34,755 bases of DNA from positions 1 to 34,755 of the forward strand of contig DAHWID010000005.1 in the NCBI GenBank assembly GCA_027345405.1, read 5' to 3'. Source of the DNA: Candidatus Saccharimonadota bacterium. Its GTDB lineage: Bacteria; Patescibacteriota; Saccharimonadia; Saccharimonadales; UBA4665. Both the position numbers and the translations under genes were made by a program. Of the stretch, positions 32,679 through 34,755 are shown piece by piece. Under the pieces are notes generated by a model, which searched no databases, had not been told where the DNA came from, and saw only the letters and a list, made by a program, of their open reading frames with translations. Positions within the stretch are counted from its first letter, which is position 1. Each line of letters begins with the position of its first letter.

Positions 32679-32723
32679 AGCCATATAATACCAGTTAAAA
32701 CACTCTGAACAAAGATTATATGG

Positions 32724-32903
32724 CTAAATGTGCACTAAAAATACAAAGGTGATTAGTAATATTACATAACCAACAACAAACACCAATCCTGTAGTCAACC
32801 AAACCCGTTTAACGTTGCCATAGCCTATGTGATTGCCGACATATCGATAAGTTAGAGCCCCCAGCCCTGCTGCAAATATTAAAGCCAGAATATTTGATCC
32901 CAT
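32724..32903 (-). CDS. 59-residue two-span membrane protein
   Basis: A short ORF that I translated by hand. It begins MGSNILALIFAAGLGALTYR and ends LLITFVFLVHI. It has two hydrophobic segments (about 3-17 and 38-57) joined by a polar, Gly- and Tyr-containing loop (YVGNHIGYGNVKRVW). Unknown family. It lies 14 nt after the HIT gene on the same strand, so it is probably the last gene of the exported-repeat-protein, HIT and membrane-protein row. No ribosome binding site is obvious. Confidence 0.6.
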   Translation of the reverse strand: MGSNILALIFAAGLGALTYRYVGNHIGYGNVKRVWLTTGLVFVVGYVILLITFVFLVHI

Positions 32904-32917
32904 AGACTAAAGTTTTA

Positions 32918-33304
32918 CTAAAAAGCCAGCCTCTTAGCCAATTTTTCTAAGTCTTCAGTAGTCGGGCTAGTGCTAGGTACAGCGTGATATTCGCTAACAC
33001 TTGAGAATGGAAACACCTTAACGTGAGCATGGTCCTTAACTTCAAGACCCTCAACCATTATTCCAATGGTTTTATTGGGAAAAAGTTTACGCAAACTTTT
33101 GCCGGCGCGCTGTACGCTATCCATGAGGGCATTATAATCTTCTTTTGACAGATCCCATACCGTACTAACCTCTTTTTTAGGAATAACCAGCAGTTGGCCT
33201 TCCTGGATCGGGTTTATGTCCATAATTACCAGTGTATGATCATCTTCATGAACTTTCACAGATGGTAATTCACCTTTAATTATTTTAGTAAATATACTCG
33301 ACAT
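32918..33304 (-). CDS. HIT-family protein with atypical triad
   Basis: Histidine-triad nucleotide-binding family (usually nucleoside phosphoramidase or nucleotidyl hydrolase). MSSIFTKIIKGELPSVKV and the INPIQEGQLLVIPKKEV block are typical. The signature, normally His-x-His-x-His, reads HAHVKVF: the first two His, including the usual nucleophile, are present and the third is Lys. About 128 residues. I start at ATG 33304, matching the conserved family N-terminus, not at 33313. It begins 9 nt after the repeat-protein gene, so co-transcription is likely. Confidence 0.9.
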   Translation of the reverse strand: MSSIFTKIIKGELPSVKVHEDDHTLVIMDINPIQEGQLLVIPKKEVSTVWDLSKEDYNALMDSVQRAGKSLRKLFPNKTIGIMVEGLEVKDHAHVKVFPFSSVSEYHAVPSTSPTTEDLEKLAKRLAF

Positions 33305-33313
33305 CGCTAGCAC

Positions 33314-34138
33314 CTACAGCCCGGCATTGACAGAAACATTAACGCCACCGACCACATCACTTAAATGTGCAACAGGGGAGGGAACGTATCTAGCCGGAGA
33401 CGCAGCAGAAAAGTACAAACTATCACCTGAACTATTATAGATAACATACCCATCGCCGCTTGAAGAATTCATTGGTAAAATACCAACAAAGTTGTTAGGA
33501 GATTTGAGGCCACTTTCAGCGTAATACTCAGGTGCCGAACCATAAAACTTGGCATCACCGAAAGAAAATACGCCTCCGTCTTTAGCTGCAAGCCAGTAAC
33601 CCTGACCATCAGGTGCGGGTATTATGCCGACAACCGGAGCATCAAGTTTCTTGCCGCCCATTGAGCCATAGAACCTAGCATCACCGAAAGAAAATACGCC
33701 ACCATCGGCTGCCACTTCCCAATATCCACCGCCATCTGGTGTTGACGCAATGCCGACAACCGGAGCATCAAGTTTCAAATAACCGGCTCCTCCGTAATAG
33801 TTTGCGCCGCCTATTTGAGCCACTTGTCCATCTTTGGCCACTAAATCATAACCATCCGTAGCCTGACCTTTAACTGGCACGGCAGTAATCCCTACAACCG
33901 GATTTTCCGATGTTCCGTCATAGGCGGACCCTAGATTAGCGCTGGATGGCATAGCAAATGTGACACCGTTGCCTTCTGCTAACACTACTGGCTGTGGAAA
34001 TTCTTCTTGGGCCGATGCTTTGGTCTCTAGTGCCGAACCAAACCCTAGCATTACAAGGGTTAAAGTTAACGCACCGAAACTGCGTGCGATCAAATTTGTG
34101 TCCCTGTTTATTTTCTCCCTATGCCTACTTGTTTCCAT
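33314..34138 (-). CDS. Exported protein with 42-residue beta-type repeats
   Basis: A 274-residue secreted protein. The N-terminal segment has a basic stretch, a hydrophobic core (about 20-36, FGALTLTLVMLGFGSAL) and a likely signal-peptidase site after KASA. The mature part carries tandem repeats of 42 residues with the core APVVGI...PDG.GYW..A.DGGVFSFGDA.FYGS; two are near-identical and one or two more are diverged. Similar repeats are common in secreted proteins of Actinobacteria, the usual hosts of cultured Saccharibacteria. A surface or cell-contact role is inference. Start ATG 34138 is supported by GGGAG 7 nt upstream; the ATG at 34153 has none. Confidence 0.82.
   Translation of the reverse strand: METSRHREKINRDTNLIARSFGALTLTLVMLGFGSALETKASAQEEFPQPVVLAEGNGVTFAMPSSANLGSAYDGTSENPVVGITAVPVKGQATDGYDLVAKDGQVAQIGGANYYGGAGYLKLDAPVVGIASTPDGGGYWEVAADGGVFSFGDARFYGSMGGKKLDAPVVGIIPAPDGQGYWLAAKDGGVFSFGDAKFYGSAPEYYAESGLKSPNNFVGILPMNSSSGDGYVIYNSSGDSLYFSAASPARYVPSPVAHLSDVVGGVNVSVNAGL
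33552..33775 (-). repeat. Direct repeat of 126 bp inside the exported protein gene
   Basis: GCATCACCGAAAGAAAATAC recurs at 33552 and 33678, and GCCGACAACCGGAGCATCAA recurs at 33626 and 33752; both pairs are exactly 126 bp apart (42 codons). Near-identity at DNA level suggests recent duplication or gene conversion of the repeat unit. Confidence 0.9.
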
Positions 34139-34254
34139 AACATCTCCCGACATTTATTTTCGCTCACTTTATAGTTGCGCTGTTTATTTAATCTCGTCAA
34201 GCTTTTAGTTAAATTTCTTGTTAGAAGCTTATCCTGCAACGTTAGCAGCTATTT

Positions 34255-34345
<91 letters not shown>

Positions 34346-34426
34346 CCAAAACAATCTACATTGTAAACACTTGCAACCTAATAATGGAAGGACAAGCCAA
34401 AAGGTGTTAAACTTACCTCTTGAACT

Positions 34427-34503
34427 GCGCGTGTAGCTCAGCTGGATAGAGCGTTGGCTTGCGGAGCCAAAGGTCGTAGGTTCGAATCCTATCACGCGTA
34501 CCA
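34427..34503 (+). tRNA. tRNA-Arg(GCG)
   Basis: 77-nt tRNA with encoded CCA. The acceptor stem GCGCGTG pairs with CACGCGT, leaving a G1-U72 wobble. The D-arm is GCTC..GAGC, the anticodon stem TTGGC/GCCAA, the loop TTGCGGA gives anticodon GCG, and the T-arm has GTTCGAATC. GCG reads CGC and CGU. Most bacteria use ACG (inosine-modified) for this box, so GCG is unusual. Confidence 0.93.
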
Positions 34504-34616
34504 CACAGGAATTTAGTTTTCATACACCCTTCAGATTGGTCCTGACGTTTTAGTACTTTTGGAATGAGCAACCGCTAACACCTTACAGTATGTTCTACTC
34601 CTTAATACCCCTATGT

Positions 34617-34755
34617 CTAGAATCCTCTATAAGCGTCTTTACGATGCCGAACTCTGATAACTATTATAAGTAGTTCGTCTTTGTAAATCTGATATACAAT
34701 TCGATAGGTCCCTTGTCTTATACGGTAGATGTTATTTGAGCCTTTGATTTTTTTA
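34617..34755 (-). CDS. RelE/ParE-family toxin, C-terminal part (runs off window)
   Basis: The last 46 residues of a RelE-superfamily toxin, translated by hand. The ending has the family pattern YRIRQGTYRIVYQIY, a hydrophobic strand (ELLIIVIRV) and RHRKDAYRGF; the Arg and the Tyr near the end match the residues RelE uses for mRNA cleavage on the ribosome. The 5' part and any antitoxin, which would lie upstream on the minus strand, are outside the window, so completeness cannot be judged. The 113 nt between tRNA-Arg and this gene show nothing I can name. Confidence 0.75.
   Translation of the reverse strand, partial: KKIKGSNNIYRIRQGTYRIVYQIYKDELLIIVIRVRHRKDAYRGF

Noticed and set aside
33552-33775. 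CRISPR-like repeat array
   Set aside because: The 126-bp repeats are in frame within a coding gene and encode 42-residue protein repeats.
34504-34616. Possible att site or small gene after tRNA-Arg
   Set aside because: No repeat of the tRNA 3' end and no convincing frame is visible within the window.

Overview
This 34.8 kb window is a dense, chromosomal, housekeeping stretch of a small bacterial genome. Gene content and style point to the Candidate Phyla Radiation, most likely a free-living or environmental member of Candidatus Saccharibacteria (TM7). The signs are compact gene packing, short versions of universal proteins, several small single-membrane-span proteins I cannot name, a mid-range GC content that I estimated by eye rather than computed, and stop codons that are almost only TAA or TAG. 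The taxon is an inference; a 16S rRNA or ribosomal-protein tree would settle it. I see no insertion sequence, prophage or CRISPR array.

Layout. Positions 1-6354 (minus strand) form an RNA-processing and decay operon. It reads from 6354 downwards: degenerate NrnA-like DHH protein, truB, rpsO, pnp, a small membrane protein, family-4-like uracil-DNA glycosylase, and the 5' two-fifths of RNase J. This keeps the widespread bacterial nrnA-truB-rpsO-pnp order. The rpsO-pnp spacer carries two crossing inverted repeats that can form a pseudoknot or a two-state switch. rpsT (6501) is divergent from it. Positions 7339-9167 hold mutM-holA. Positions 9196-11097 hold four poorly characterised genes. Positions 11092-17251 (minus) are the replication and transcription block dnaG-rpoD-P-loop kinase-polA. 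Positions 17330-19822 hold a membrane protein, a YjbR-like protein, oligoribonuclease, and an FMN reductase divergent from an HxlR regulator across a long palindrome. Positions 19819-23249 hold a sugar isomerase-like protein, a DUF1361 protein and argS. Positions 23736-25761 are groES-groEL under a CIRCE operator. Then come an amidinotransferase-fold protein, an N-terminally short MurE, tsaD-valS, an HTH-HAD fusion, a 59-residue membrane protein, a HIT protein and an exported repeat protein. The window ends with tRNA-Ser(CGA), tRNA-Arg(GCG) and a cut-off RelE-like toxin.

How the genes fit together. Orn (nanoRNA degradation) sits 12 kb from an NrnA homologue that has lost its metal ligands, so Orn may have taken over the enzymatic job. 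DnaG has lost all four zinc ligands and the uracil glycosylase has lost three of four Fe-S cysteines, while MutM keeps its zinc finger; this suggests selective loss of metal sites rather than general cysteine loss.

Window-wide patterns. (1) At least ten genes have a -10-like hexamer only 6-11 nt before the start codon, implying leaderless or nearly leaderless mRNAs. (2) TGA ends only 1 of 38 readable genes. (3) Six of eight convergent gene pairs overlap at their 3' ends, leaving no room for terminators. There is no gene-free stretch longer than about 200 bases.
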